Origin: Pseudomonas linyingensis
GTDB lineage: Bacteria; Pseudomonadota; Gammaproteobacteria; Pseudomonadales; Pseudomonadaceae
Direction: 5' to 3'
Assembly: GCF_900109175.1 (NCBI RefSeq)
Contig: NZ_FNZE01000005.1
Coordinates: 186,001-250,000 of the forward strand
Length of the DNA stretch: 64,000 nucleotides
Positions within the stretch are counted from its first letter, which is position 1; each line of letters begins with the position of its first letter. Position numbers and translations under genes: made by a program. The notes beneath the pieces are model-generated. The model did no database searches. It was not told the origin of the DNA and saw only the letters and a list, made by a program, of their open reading frames with translations. Positions 43,005-52,087 of the stretch are shown in pieces.

Positions 43005-44294
43005 TTACTTCTCCTGACCTGCGGCCATCAGCTTCTTGTACTGGCGGTAGGCACCGCGCATCCCGGTTTCCGAACAGACCGCGCCGGCGACGTTGCCGTC
43101 GGCCGAGTCGTGCAGGTTGTTCATCCCGCGGTTGACCAGGATCCAGCCGTCAGTGCCGGCCATGGAACCTTTCTGCACCCGCTCCCAGGCTTCGCCATCG
43201 TCCGGGGTACCGAAGCCCATCGGGCCCTGGAAGTGCTCGTGCAGACGCATGCGCTTGCGATTGAACGGTGCCGGCGCACCCTCACCGCCCAGCGCCACGT
43301 GCTGGATCTCGGTTTCGCCGACACTGACCGGACGCAGCACACGGAAGAACGCCATGGAGCAGGACACGTTGGGGAACAGGTTGAGGTTGAAGCCGGTGCC
43401 GTGGGCGGCACGCACCAGTTTGCGCACCTCGTCCTCGGGGCGGCCTTCATCGCGCAGTTCCTGGGCCAGCGCCTCGAAGCGCGGCGGGATCGGCTGGTCC
43501 AGATCCGCTTCCAGATCCACCAGCTGAGGGATCATCACCATCGCGCTGTGGCCGTTGCCCAGGTCCTCGACGAAGCCTTCGCCGTCGAGGAAGTCGAAGA
43601 TGTCGGCGGTCGCCTCGTCCAGGGAGGTCACGAAGGACTTGTGCACGATCGGGAAGTGGTAGGCGTCGGTGGTGTTTTCCAGCTGGATCTTCCAGTTGCC
43701 CGGGAAGTTGAAGCGGTGCTCGCCCAGCACCTTCACCGGGTAGCCGCCGCCCTGCTTCATGAACAGGTCGATCCACTTCCGGGCCGCGCCGAGGAAGTCT
43801 TCCAGCGGCTCGATGTCGTTCTTGAAGGTGGCGAACACCATGCCCTGATAGGTTTCGACGCGCAGGCTCTCCAGCGGCATTTCGCTGGTGTCGAACACGC
43901 CCGCGTATTCCTCCGGCTTCGGCAGCGCGCGCAGGCTGCCGTCCAGGCCGTAGCCCCAGCCGTGGTATGGGCAGGTGAAGGCCTTGGTCTTGCCCTTGCG
44001 CGCTTCGCAGACGGTGGCGCCACGGTGGCGGCAACGGTTCTGCAGCACGTGCAGGTTCATCTTGCGGTCGCGGCTCAGGATCACCGGCTGGCGGCCGATG
44101 TACGCGGTCTTGAAGCTGCCGGCTTCCGGCACCTCGCTCTCATGACCGACGAATACCCAGGTGTTGTTGAACACCAGGTCCAGCTCTTCTTCGAAAATCG
44201 CCGGATCGGAGTAGAGGGACTTGTGTACGCGACCCTCTTCCACCAGTTCAGCCGCCTTCAGGCTGATGTTCTGCAGTTCGATCAGTGCACTCAT
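43005..44294 (-). CDS. iacC: Rieske oxygenase alpha subunit (IacC-type)
   Basis: 429-residue catalytic subunit of a ring-hydroxylating dioxygenase. The Rieske cluster ligands are C88-R-H90 and C108-P-Y-H111. The mononuclear iron site is in TTDAYHFPIVHKSF with two His. ATG 44294 (MSALIELQNI) is chosen over the long upstream frame. In published iac schemes IacC with IacD and IacF converts hydroxylated or oxindole acetic acid intermediates on the way to catechol. It sits between iacI and iacD. Confidence 0.9.
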   Translation of the reverse strand: MSALIELQNISLKAAELVEEGRVHKSLYSDPAIFEEELDLVFNNTWVFVGHESEVPEAGSFKTAYIGRQPVILSRDRKMNLHVLQNRCRHRGATVCEARKGKTKAFTCPYHGWGYGLDGSLRALPKPEEYAGVFDTSEMPLESLRVETYQGMVFATFKNDIEPLEDFLGAARKWIDLFMKQGGGYPVKVLGEHRFNFPGNWKIQLENTTDAYHFPIVHKSFVTSLDEATADIFDFLDGEGFVEDLGNGHSAMVMIPQLVDLEADLDQPIPPRFEALAQELRDEGRPEDEVRKLVRAAHGTGFNLNLFPNVSCSMAFFRVLRPVSVGETEIQHVALGGEGAPAPFNRKRMRLHEHFQGPMGFGTPDDGEAWERVQKGSMAGTDGWILVNRGMNNLHDSADGNVAGAVCSETGMRGAYRQYKKLMAAGQEK

Positions 44295-44338
44295 GTTCTT
44301 GTTCTCTTCGTTGGCCAGCGGACGCGTCCGCCGGATCG

Positions 44339-44857
44339 TCATTCTTCGGGGACCGGCAGCGGCTGCGGGTTGTCCCAGGGGCTCTGCACCGGGCGGTTGA
44401 AGCGGCTGGTGGTGCAGAAGTGGGCGATCTTCCAGCGCCCCTCCTCCTTGCGGAAACGCACGTTCAGCAACGCGCTGCCGAGCTGGGAGCGGCCGTCGGC
44501 GAAGGTCGCGGTCTGCAGCAGCACCCAGGTGCCTTCGGCTTCGCTCGCGCTGCGCACCTCCACCTTCTCCGAGGTCAGGAAGTGCACGTTGAGGACGAAG
44601 TGCGCCGGCGGCAGGGTGTACTTGTCGAACATGGCGCGGATCGCGGCGCGGCCCTCGCGGCGGCCGAAGCTGGCCGCATAGCGCTTGCCCTTGCCCTCCC
44701 AGACGGCGTCCTCGGTGAACAGCGCCAGCAGCGGGTCGAGATCGAAGCCCTCGTCGAGGTAGTCGCACAGCTGCATGTACTCGTGCAGGCAGGCGCTGAC
44801 CACGCGGGCCGCCTCCAGGGCGCCGACCCGCTGCCGCAGTTGCTCCAGCTCGCTCAT
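44339..44857 (-). CDS. iacI: SnoaL/NTF2-like protein (IacI-type)
   Basis: 172-residue cone-fold protein of the SnoaL-like group (HEYMQLCDYLDEGFDLDPLL; LFTEDAVWEGKGKRYAASFG). Conserved Asp/His in such proteins can act as acid-base catalysts. The iac cluster always includes this small gene between iacB and iacC; its exact step is not settled to my knowledge. Confidence 0.82.
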   Translation of the reverse strand: MSELEQLRQRVGALEAARVVSACLHEYMQLCDYLDEGFDLDPLLALFTEDAVWEGKGKRYAASFGRREGRAAIRAMFDKYTLPPAHFVLNVHFLTSEKVEVRSASEAEGTWVLLQTATFADGRSQLGSALLNVRFRKEEGRWKIAHFCTTSRFNRPVQSPWDNPQPLPVPEE

Positions 44858-44867
44858 CGCTCCGCCC

Positions 44868-45230
44868 TCAGGCCCGCTGCACGATCAGTTCGCGACCGAT
44901 GCGCGCCTCGACCTTGGCGTAGCGCCACAGCTTGTAGGGCCCCTGCCCCACGGCAGTGCTGCGGAACAGGTTGCAGCAGGCCGCCACGGTGTCGTAATCC
45001 GCCACGTCGGCCAGCAGGTAGGTGGTCCAGGGATAGCCTCTGGACGGACCGACCATGCTCTGGTCATCGTCCATGTTGCCGATCACCTCGACACCGGGCA
45101 TGTCGTGGATGCCGTTCCACATCTCGCCGAAGGCCGCCCACACGGCGAGCTGCTCGTCGCGCGGGGCATCCATGAAGTTCTGGTTGATGCCCATGCAGAA
45201 CAGGACGCGCAGGGGTTTCTTGTCACTCAT
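44868..45230 (-). CDS. iacB: IacB-type small protein of the iac pathway
   Basis: 120 residues, beginning MSDKKPLRVLFCMGINQNF, with the aromatic motif RGYPWTTYLLADVADY. I recognise it by its position between iacA and iacI; its function in indole-3-acetate breakdown is not clear from sequence. ATG 45230 is supported by GGAG-like AGGAGAAAC upstream. Spacing to iacI is 10 bp. Confidence 0.78.
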   Translation of the reverse strand: MSDKKPLRVLFCMGINQNFMDAPRDEQLAVWAAFGEMWNGIHDMPGVEVIGNMDDDQSMVGPSRGYPWTTYLLADVADYDTVAACCNLFRSTAVGQGPYKLWRYAKVEARIGRELIVQRA

Positions 45231-45255
45231 CGCGTTTCTCCTTTTTATTGTTCGG

Positions 45256-46404
45256 TTACAGGTAGCCCGGCAGCGGGTCGTGGCCGAAGAACATGGCACC
45301 GGCGTTTTTCAGGGTGATCGCACCCATGAAGGCGTGCTGGGTGCACATCATCGAGTCGCGGACGATGCGCGACAGCGGGTGGTCGTTGTAGGTCCCGGTC
45401 ATGCCGGTGACCTGGTAGGTGGAACGGATCGCCTCGGCACACTCGTGCGCCAGGTTGGTCGTGGCCAGGCGGATCAGGTTGACCTGTTCGCGAGTGGGCT
45501 CGCCGCCGGCCAGGATGCTGTTCCATGCCTCCTCGGTCGCACCGTAGAAGAAGGCGCGTGAGGCGCGCACCTTGGCCTCCGCCTTGGCGATCTCGATCTG
45601 CACGTATTCGCGATCGCCCAGGTTCGGCGCCCCGGTCACCGACTGGCGCCCCGCCGCCATCGCCTGCACCACGTCCAGCGCTTCACGGGCCAGGCCGGCA
45701 GTGGTCACCGACAGCACCTGGGCGGCGAAGGCTAGCGTCGGGTAGCGGAAGAAGGGCGCATCGACATTGGGCTTGCCGCCGCGCACGAAGGTCCACTCTT
45801 CCGGTACGAATACCTCCTCCACGACCAGGTCATGACTGCCAGTACCGACCATGCCGATCACGTCCCAGTTGGGCTCGACCTTCACCTTGTCAGCAGGCAT
45901 TACCGCCATACGCGGCAGCGGCTCGCCGCTATCCGGCTGGATGCCTACGCCGATCAGCGAGGCGCCCATGCAGCCGCTGCCAAACTTCCAGCGGCCGCTG
46001 ACGATGTAGCCGCCATCAACCTTCTTCGCCGGCTGGGTCGGAAAGATCCCTCCGGCGAACACCACATCCGGCGTCCCGGCCCAGACCTTGTCGATGGTCT
46101 GCGGCGGCAGTGCCGCCAGGTAGGCCGGGTTCATGCCGAAGCTGGCGACCCAGCCGGCCGAACCGTCGGCCGCGGCCATCGCCTCGACCATCTGCAGGAA
46201 CTCGAGCGGCGAGCGTTCGTCGCCCCCCATCGCCCTGGGGACCATCGCGCGGTAGACCCCCACCCGCTTGAAGGAGTCGATGATGTCCGCCGAGATGAAC
46301 TGCTGACCCTCGAACTCCTGACGGCGCTTGCGTACCTCGGCAAGCAGGGCATCGAACACGGTCTCCCCGCCCCAGAGGGATTTGTCGATCTGATAACCAG
46401 GCAT
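45256..46404 (-). CDS. iacA: Acyl-CoA-dehydrogenase-fold flavin monooxygenase (IacA-type)
   Basis: First enzyme of indole-3-acetate catabolism, oxygenating the indole ring with FMNH2/FADH2 from IacG. 382 residues of group D flavin monooxygenase type. It has the acyl-CoA dehydrogenase fold without a CoA-linked catalytic Glu signature (FMNPAYLAALPPQTIDKVWA; GRWKFGSGCMGASLIGVG; ITLKNAGAMFFGHDPLPGYL at the C terminus). It resembles the oxygenase (C2) of p-hydroxyphenylacetate hydroxylase, matching the C1-like reductase iacG. AGGGAGG precedes ATG 46404. Confidence 0.87.
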   Translation of the reverse strand: MPGYQIDKSLWGGETVFDALLAEVRKRRQEFEGQQFISADIIDSFKRVGVYRAMVPRAMGGDERSPLEFLQMVEAMAAADGSAGWVASFGMNPAYLAALPPQTIDKVWAGTPDVVFAGGIFPTQPAKKVDGGYIVSGRWKFGSGCMGASLIGVGIQPDSGEPLPRMAVMPADKVKVEPNWDVIGMVGTGSHDLVVEEVFVPEEWTFVRGGKPNVDAPFFRYPTLAFAAQVLSVTTAGLAREALDVVQAMAAGRQSVTGAPNLGDREYVQIEIAKAEAKVRASRAFFYGATEEAWNSILAGGEPTREQVNLIRLATTNLAHECAEAIRSTYQVTGMTGTYNDHPLSRIVRDSMMCTQHAFMGAITLKNAGAMFFGHDPLPGYL

Positions 46405-46416
46405 TGGCCCGCCTCC

Positions 46417-47556
46417 CTAGTTGTTGTCTTTATTGTTACGGGCGGCATCAGCCGCTCTGAGCAACTGCTGCGCCGCCGCAAAGACCACCTCATCGGCATG
46501 CTTGCGACCCACCAGTTGAATTCCGACCGGACGGCCGTCGACCTCGAAGGGGATGACCAGCGCCGGATGACCGGACAGGTTGAAAGGCCGCGCCAGCGCG
46601 GTCATCTGAAGATCCGTCTGCCCGGCCAGTGCGTCCTGCAGAGCCATCGGGCTGTTCGGCAGTGCCGGCATGACCAGCACCTCGCAGCTCTCCAGCAGCC
46701 GATCCACTTCGGCGCTGAAAGCCGAACGCACCTGCTCCGCCGCACGCACCTCTTCGGCAGAGGTTTCGCCGGCCTTGCTCAGGCGCGCCGCCACATCGGC
46801 CCCGAGCTTGCCGCTGGCGAGCAATTCGGCGCCCGACTGCGCGGTTTCTGCGTTGATCACCGCCAATCCGGCAGCGAAGGCCTCATCCAGCAGCGGCAGC
46901 TCGATCCGGGTGTGCGGTAAGGCCAGCGACTCTAGGTAGCGATTCAGCGCCGCGGCCACGGCCGGCTGGGCGCAGGTATTGATGACCAGCGCGAAACGCG
47001 CGAGGGCAGTCTCAGTGACGGGTTTGAACGAGGGATCGATCGCCTGCTCGGCAAGCTGCAGAGTCGCAAGATCGGCGGCGAAAGGGCCGACGCAGTCCAG
47101 CGACGAGCTCCCTGGCCAGACACCGGCGCGACTGACACGGCCGAAGGTCGGCTTGAAGCCGAATACGCCGCAGCAGGCAGCCGGCACGCGAACCGAGCCA
47201 CCGGTGTCCGTGCCCAGCGCGTAATCGGCCAGTCCGGAGGCCACGGCAGCGGCAGAACCGCTGGAGGAGCCACCCGGGATCAGCTCCGGATAGCGTGCAT
47301 TGATGGGGGTGCCTGCATGGTGGTTGATGCCTGTGACCCCGAAGGCCAGCTCATGCATCACGGCCTTGCCGACGATCCGGTGGCCGGCTGCCAGCAGATG
47401 CTCGACCACTTCAGCGTGCTGCTCCGCGGGACGGGCATCGTCACACGCCCGGCTACCCAGACGGGTCGGCATGCCGGCGATATCGATGGAGTCCTTGATG
47501 ACGACCTTCAGCCCTGCGGGGGCGCCCAGCTCACACCGGGAGATCAGCATTGTCAT
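46417..47556 (-). CDS. iacH: Amidase-signature-family hydrolase (IacH-type)
   Basis: 379-residue amidase. The Ser-cisSer-Lys triad is present: Lys in VVIKDSIDIAGMPT, and GGSSSGSAAAVASG for the two serines. It could hydrolyse indole-3-acetamide or an amide intermediate. It is the first gene of the leftward iac operon, as in the P. putida 1290 order iacHABICDEFG recalled from the literature. ATG 47556 (MTMLIS) is chosen; 47550 is possible. Confidence 0.87.
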   Translation of the reverse strand: MTMLISRCELGAPAGLKVVIKDSIDIAGMPTRLGSRACDDARPAEQHAEVVEHLLAAGHRIVGKAVMHELAFGVTGINHHAGTPINARYPELIPGGSSSGSAAAVASGLADYALGTDTGGSVRVPAACCGVFGFKPTFGRVSRAGVWPGSSSLDCVGPFAADLATLQLAEQAIDPSFKPVTETALARFALVINTCAQPAVAAALNRYLESLALPHTRIELPLLDEAFAAGLAVINAETAQSGAELLASGKLGADVAARLSKAGETSAEEVRAAEQVRSAFSAEVDRLLESCEVLVMPALPNSPMALQDALAGQTDLQMTALARPFNLSGHPALVIPFEVDGRPVGIQLVGRKHADEVVFAAAQQLLRAADAARNNKDNN

Positions 47557-48060
47557 AGTAAGTCTCTTGCAAGAATTGTTTTTGTTGGCGGCAGCTCCGA
47601 TCGAATGGAGACTACCCAAGAGTTGATGAAAAAATTACACCAATCACTTGAATCGTCAACTAATTTTTTTCGAAATCCAAACCGTGCCACACCGAGTCAA
47701 GCCGCAGCTTTCGAGAATGCATGCAAGGCTATAAATCCGGTAAAAACCCAAAAAAATCCGAGAAAAACCTTAAATTATCGACAACCCTGGACATTACCCG
47801 TCCTTGCCGAGAGCGACAAAACCACATAGGAAGCGCCCAAGGGGAGGCAAAACCGCTTCCGGCATGGGTAAGAAAATCGAAGATTTCACGCGTCAGGAGA
47901 GTGTCGATTCGGGCTGAACGGGGGAGCAACGACGGTTGCGCAACGCCACCGCAACCGCGCCTAGGTTGTGCACCGCCTAGCCAAACGGCCCATCGGAAGC
48001 CAAGCCGACGACAGGCAAGCAGACCTGCTGACGGCACAAGCCGATGCCAATGGGTTTGTC
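47557..48060. promoter_or_regulatory. 504-bp AT-richer region upstream of iacH, right end of the iac island
   Basis: The promoter of the main iac operon must lie here, since iacH is the first gene. AT-rich runs (around 47620-47680 and 47745-47775) contrast with the GC-rich flanks. No gene is supported; short frames are opposite or overlap the oprD remnant. I found no copy of the palindrome that precedes iacR. Confidence 0.45.
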
Positions 48061-48929
48061 GCACCCGCGGCACCCAGCTGCTGCCGATCCACGACGACAG
48101 CAAGCCGGCCGACGACTTCGGCCGCCTGGCGGTGGCCGGCAAGGCCAAGCTGTCCAACACCGAGCTGAAGGTCGGCGAGATGATCCCGGTTCTGCCGATC
48201 CTGCGCTCCGACGACGGCCGCTCGCTGCCGCAGACCTTCCAGGGCGGCATGCTGACCTCGAAGGAGATCGCCGGGCTGACCCTGCACGGCGGCGAGTAGC
48301 GCTTCAACCAGGAGCGCATCCTGGTCGGCGCCTGGTACGCCGAGCTGCAGGATGTCTACAACCAGCAGTAATTCAACCTGGTGCACAGCCAGCCGGTCGG
48401 CGACTGGACCCTAGGCGCCAACCTCGTCTACTTCATCGGCGGCGAGGACGGCAGCGAGAAGGCCGGCGAGCTGGACAACAAGACCGCCTCCGGCCTGTTC
48501 TCCGCCAAGTACGGCGCCCACACCTTCTACGTCGGCCCGCAGAAGGTCAGCGGCGACAACGCCTGGATGCGCGTCAACAGCACCAGCGGCGGCACCCTGG
48601 CCAACGACAGCTTCAACGCCAGCTTCGACAACCCCGACGAGCGCTCCGCGCAGGTGCGCTACGACTACGACTTCGCCGCCCTCGGCGTTCCCTGGTCTGG
48701 TCAGCATGGTGCGCTACATCAAGGGCGACGACATCGACGTCAACGCCAGCATCGACGACGGCGAGGAGTGGATCCGCGACATCGAGCTGGCCTACACCGT
48801 GCAGGACGGCCCGCTGAAGGCCCTCAACGTCAAGTGGCGCACCTCGAGCATCCGCAAGAACTGGGTGAGCAACGGCACCGACTTCGACGACACGGCCTGA
48901 TCGTCAACTATCCGCTGAACATCTTCTGA
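48061..48929 (+). pseudogene. Broken second copy of the oprD porin gene
   Basis: The DNA matches oprD from 34397 onward, so the signal peptide and about the first 98 codons are missing. A deletion between GGCGGC repeats removes the segment after LTLHGG. TAC codons became TAG (near 48299) and TAA (near 48370). One frameshift lies near 48690 (GGCGTTCCCTGG region) and another near 48890. The end (NYPLNIF) and terminator are still alike. It cannot make a porin. It is the right arm of the duplication around the iac island. Confidence 0.92.
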
Positions 48930-48993
48930 TCGCGTGCAACACCGGCCGCAGTGGCAGCGGTGGCCGTCTCCTTGGGATCTTGTCCCTCTTGCG

Positions 48994-49018
48994 CCCGTCC
49001 ATGAGACGGGTTTTTTTT
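48994..49018 (+). terminator. Terminator of the broken oprD copy
   Basis: Stem CCCGTC / GACGGG, 5-nt loop, then eight T. It is homologous to the terminator at 35423-35448, so the duplication extends past the gene. Confidence 0.8.
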
Positions 49019-49132
49019 CGTCCGGGGTTGCTTGGCGGGAAGCCAAGGCATCCCCTGCGGCAAACCTGTCCGGCAAAGGTCGTGGCCAGTCCCCCGAAGC
49101 TGCGTGGCAACCCGCACGACTCGCGCAGCAGG

Positions 49133-49639
49133 TCAGGCCTTACCCTGTCTGCCGGGATAATGGAGCGTCCCGGCGACGATGTGTGGGCTACTTCCAGGGT
49201 GGCGCCACCAGGCCTCGACCTCCGGCAGCAGCGCCAGGAAGGCCCGGACTGCCTCACCAGGCGTCACCGCCGCCCTGTCCCACAGCCGTGAGAGCCGCGA
49301 CCGGTTCTGGCCGAATGCCCTGACCGGGAACGGCCACAGGGTGCGGCTTGGCGACAGCGTGCCGAGGACCAGCGTGCCACCGCGCGCCTCCAGCTCCGCC
49401 AACCCCTGCGGCGGCTCGATGAACAGCTGCACACTGAACGCGGCGCTGCGCCTGCGGTTGAACAGGATCGCGATGATCTCCCGCCCGGCCAACCCCTCGC
49501 GCTGGAACTCATAGCGGACGGTATGACGATCGAAGGGGATGCCGGGCGCGCGGTAACCGGAGGCCACCAGCACGGGGGTCAGCACTGCGGTCAGCTCGGC
49601 GCAGAGTTGCCGGAAGGGGCTGAGCATGGCTTGAGTCAT
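49133..49639 (-). CDS. Uncharacterised 168-residue protein
   Basis: Not recognised. It is Arg-rich and probably alpha/beta, with a hydrophobic N-terminal part (FRQLCAELTAVLTPVLVASGYR), NRRRSAAFSVQLFIEP and a Trp-rich end (LLPEVEAWWRHPG). It lies between the oprD remnant and the cupin gene; the corresponding segment is deleted in the left copy of the duplication, so it belongs to the ancestral locus. Its stop is followed by no obvious terminator. Confidence 0.6.
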   Translation of the reverse strand: MTQAMLSPFRQLCAELTAVLTPVLVASGYRAPGIPFDRHTVRYEFQREGLAGREIIAILFNRRRSAAFSVQLFIEPPQGLAELEARGGTLVLGTLSPSRTLWPFPVRAFGQNRSRLSRLWDRAAVTPGEAVRAFLALLPEVEAWWRHPGSSPHIVAGTLHYPGRQGKA

Positions 49640-49657
49640 GGCTCCTGATGGTTGACC

Positions 49658-50101
49658 TCACGAGTCGAACGCAGGCGCAGGGTCAATCACCTGGCTGGCC
49701 GGCTTTTCTGTTGGCACATAGGGCTCGACCCTGTCCTGCTCGGCCGGATCGTTGCGCGCCACCACCGCGCGGGCCGGCTCGCTAGCACTGAGATTGATCG
49801 CCTCGTGTGGCACGCCGGGTGGAACGAACAGGAACTCCCCCGCTTCGCTGACGATCTCGTTCTCCAGCGCCATGCCCCAGCGGGTGAGGACGCGGCCCTC
49901 GAGCACGTAGATGCCCGTCTCGTAACCGACGTGGATGTGCGGCTCGGCCCGCCCGCCAGGCGGGATGACCACCAAGTGCATGGACAGCCCCTGCGCCCCG
50001 ACCGTCTGCCCCGAGATGCCGACGAAATAGGGAAGATGCTGGCGGGTCATGACCTCGCTCTCGGGGCGTATGCCCTGCACCTTGCGCTCGTCTGCGGCCA
50101 T
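49658..50101 (-). CDS. Cupin-domain protein
   Basis: 147-residue single-cupin protein. The cupin 1 motif is in PPGGRAEPHIHVGYETGIYVLEG with two His and a Glu/Asp metal set; motif 2 is in EFLFVPPGVPHEAIN. ATG 50101 (MAADERK) has AAGGA upstream; GTG 50116 is an alternative. The likely role is ligand sensing or small-molecule metabolism. It is the intact counterpart of the fragment at 35456-35635. Confidence 0.85.
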   Translation of the reverse strand: MAADERKVQGIRPESEVMTRQHLPYFVGISGQTVGAQGLSMHLVVIPPGGRAEPHIHVGYETGIYVLEGRVLTRWGMALENEIVSEAGEFLFVPPGVPHEAINLSASEPARAVVARNDPAEQDRVEPYVPTEKPASQVIDPAPAFDS

Positions 50102-50133
50102 GGCTGTTTCCTTCACGAAAGACGGATCTCGAC

Positions 50134-51150
50134 TCAGCGTATCGGTGGAGACTGGTACCCTTCTTCCCCCACCTCGAGCTCCACACGGCTGAGAATCTTC
50201 AGATCTACCTTCTGGTTTAGCTCACGCTTGACAGCGTCTTGCAGAGCCTTGATGTCTGCTGGACTTAAAACATTGGGTCCTGCAACCAATCCACGTACGA
50301 TCCAGGACTCTCCTGCAGGCGCCGCATCGATGGCCTGCACATAGAAGTTTGACTTGTCCATGATCGAGCGAGTCAGAAGGCTTTCGATCTGTGCCTGTAT
50401 CTGCCGCTGCCCTTCGTCAAGAGCACCGTAGTGTGCCGCACCTAGAATCACAGGTCCCTTGGCACTCACCTCACTGGTTGAGATGCGACGAATGCCCACT
50501 TGTATATTGCTATTTTGCAGACGCTCCTGAAGGAATTTCTGGAAATTCTCGACTCTTTCCGCACTGGGCTCACGCGGGCTCTGGATGGCCATGACCAGAA
50601 CCGGGCCGGAATCGAGCTCAACCAGACTGATATCGTCAAGATGTAGGTAATCCTGGCCCGCCAAAGCCTCGCGGGCGATCTGCTCTGCCTGCTGGAGCAG
50701 GGCCATCGGTGGGGTCAACTGGACATGACTTACCTTGCCATCGAGGTTCAGATAGGGGCGGATATTGGTCGAGCCGGTTGCGCTAATAACCTTCGTGACC
50801 TTGCAGCGCATGAAGAGCTGCACTGGTTGCCCGAGCTGCGCAGAAAGATGCTCTTCGATTACCTTCGCCATGTATGGCTCGAGAATCTGCGGGGTATCCA
50901 CGGAAGCGATGATGCTCACCCCCTTCGTTGTGGGATTGAGCTCCACGCTGGTCAAGGCGGTGTTGGGCAAGTGAGCAAGTTGTTCGTCAAGCACGCTGTT
51001 GACCACTCGATTCACGCGCAGATCGTCGATCAGAGTGAAAAGGTAGCCAGTCAGCACAATAGCAACCAAAGTCAGACTTATTACTGCCACGGAGAAACGT
51101 CCGACGAGTCCCCGCCAGCCAGAAAGCAACCCCGCTTGTTTCTCACTCAT
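50134..51150 (-). CDS. Single-pass membrane protein, possibly DUF389-related
   Basis: 338 residues with one N-terminal TM helix (~18-42, FSVAVISLTLVAIVLTGYLF). A long soluble region follows, presumably periplasmic, made of repeated alpha/beta units (LTSVELNPTTKGVSIIASVD; LVELDSGPVLVMAIQSP; SWIVRGLVAGPNVLSPADI). The units resemble the soluble part found in DUF389 membrane proteins, but I cannot be sure. It forms a leftward unit with the SH3 lipoprotein gene 23 bp upstream. Confidence 0.6.
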   Translation of the reverse strand: MSEKQAGLLSGWRGLVGRFSVAVISLTLVAIVLTGYLFTLIDDLRVNRVVNSVLDEQLAHLPNTALTSVELNPTTKGVSIIASVDTPQILEPYMAKVIEEHLSAQLGQPVQLFMRCKVTKVISATGSTNIRPYLNLDGKVSHVQLTPPMALLQQAEQIAREALAGQDYLHLDDISLVELDSGPVLVMAIQSPREPSAERVENFQKFLQERLQNSNIQVGIRRISTSEVSAKGPVILGAAHYGALDEGQRQIQAQIESLLTRSIMDKSNFYVQAIDAAPAGESWIVRGLVAGPNVLSPADIKALQDAVKRELNQKVDLKILSRVELEVGEEGYQSPPIR

Positions 51151-51173
51151 CGCAAACCTCGGGGCCCAACGGC

Positions 51174-51812
51174 TCAGAATCTATCGAATACCTCGGCACC
51201 AGGCCTGGCCTGTAAACCATCGGCATTCTCGGCTGGCGGGGAGGTTTCAGCTGGGGCTGCCCGCTCTGCCAGAGCTGCCGGCTCAACTGGAGCTGCCTGC
51301 TCTGCCAGGGCTGCTGGCTCTACTGGTGCTGCCTGCTCTGCTGGAGCCGCCTGCTCTGCCGGGGCTGCCAATTCAGCTGAGCTTGCGGGTGGAGCAGGCA
51401 GAGGAGCGTACTTGACCGCCGCGGTGCCAGTACCAGACGGCTTGGAAGCCGGCAGGCGCCAGATGAGCAGACCATTATCGACCCAACCCTGTATGCAGCC
51501 GTCCGGGGTGCGAATTCGAGCGTAGCCACGCCGAACCTCGCTACGGAGTACTTTTTGGTGGCGAGTCAAAGTGGCCAGCACTCGTGAACCACGCCTGGGA
51601 GCACTGTAAACCTTGAGGTCCGGCCGGCTTGCATAGTAGGGCAACTCAGCGGAAGCCGGGGCCCGGACCGGGGCCGAGGCCCGGGACAGGGCCGGCTCAG
51701 GGGGCTGCGAAAGAAACCGTTGCCCGGTGGTGCAGCCATTCATGCCAACCACGCAAGCCAGCATGACCGGAAAAAGACGGATCAGGCAGAGCCCGTGGCA
51801 TGGTGGGAGCAT
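51174..51812 (-). CDS. SH3-like domain lipoprotein with Ala/Pro/Glu repeat tail
   Basis: 212 residues. An N-terminal signal with a Cys at about residue 27 (VVGMNGCTTG) fits a lipoprotein, although the lipobox is not ideal. A bacterial SH3-type domain follows (LKVYSAPRRGSRVLATLTRHQ; GCIQGWVDNGLLIWRLP), as in envelope proteins that bind peptidoglycan or partners. Residues ~140-200 are a degenerate tandem repeat (AAPAEQ/AAPVEP/AALAEQ), perhaps a flexible spacer through peptidoglycan. It is co-oriented with the DUF389-like gene. Confidence 0.7.
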   Translation of the reverse strand: MLPPCHGLCLIRLFPVMLACVVGMNGCTTGQRFLSQPPEPALSRASAPVRAPASAELPYYASRPDLKVYSAPRRGSRVLATLTRHQKVLRSEVRRGYARIRTPDGCIQGWVDNGLLIWRLPASKPSGTGTAAVKYAPLPAPPASSAELAAPAEQAAPAEQAAPVEPAALAEQAAPVEPAALAERAAPAETSPPAENADGLQARPGAEVFDRF

Positions 51813-52087
51813 GAGCCTTGGTCTCGAGAAATGGTCATCCGAGTCTAGATGCTTGCAAGCCATCGTGTTGCCGAGGACCATCCTCGAAGCGATGCTGATT
51901 CGGCATATGCGTCCAGCCAGTGAGTTTTACTATCTGCCATAGCGCCACCTCCCAGCCGAGCCAACCCACCGCCTTCGGAGTCTTCCAGATGTGAGCTGGA
52001 GCATAGCCGACAGGGCAACCGCCACCGGCCCCGCAGCAGCGGTAGCGTGACAGAACCTGCACTTACCCGTCGCCCGGAGCTCCGCCC

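Noticed and set aside
47729-48319. 196-codon minus-strand ORF covering the iacH upstream region and the oprD remnant
   Set aside because: It overlaps a clear oprD-derived sequence on the other strand and has no recognisable domain.
51240-51370. CRISPR-like tandem repeats
   Set aside because: The repeats are contiguous, short and in frame, encoding an Ala/Pro/Glu tail; there are no spacers of constant size.
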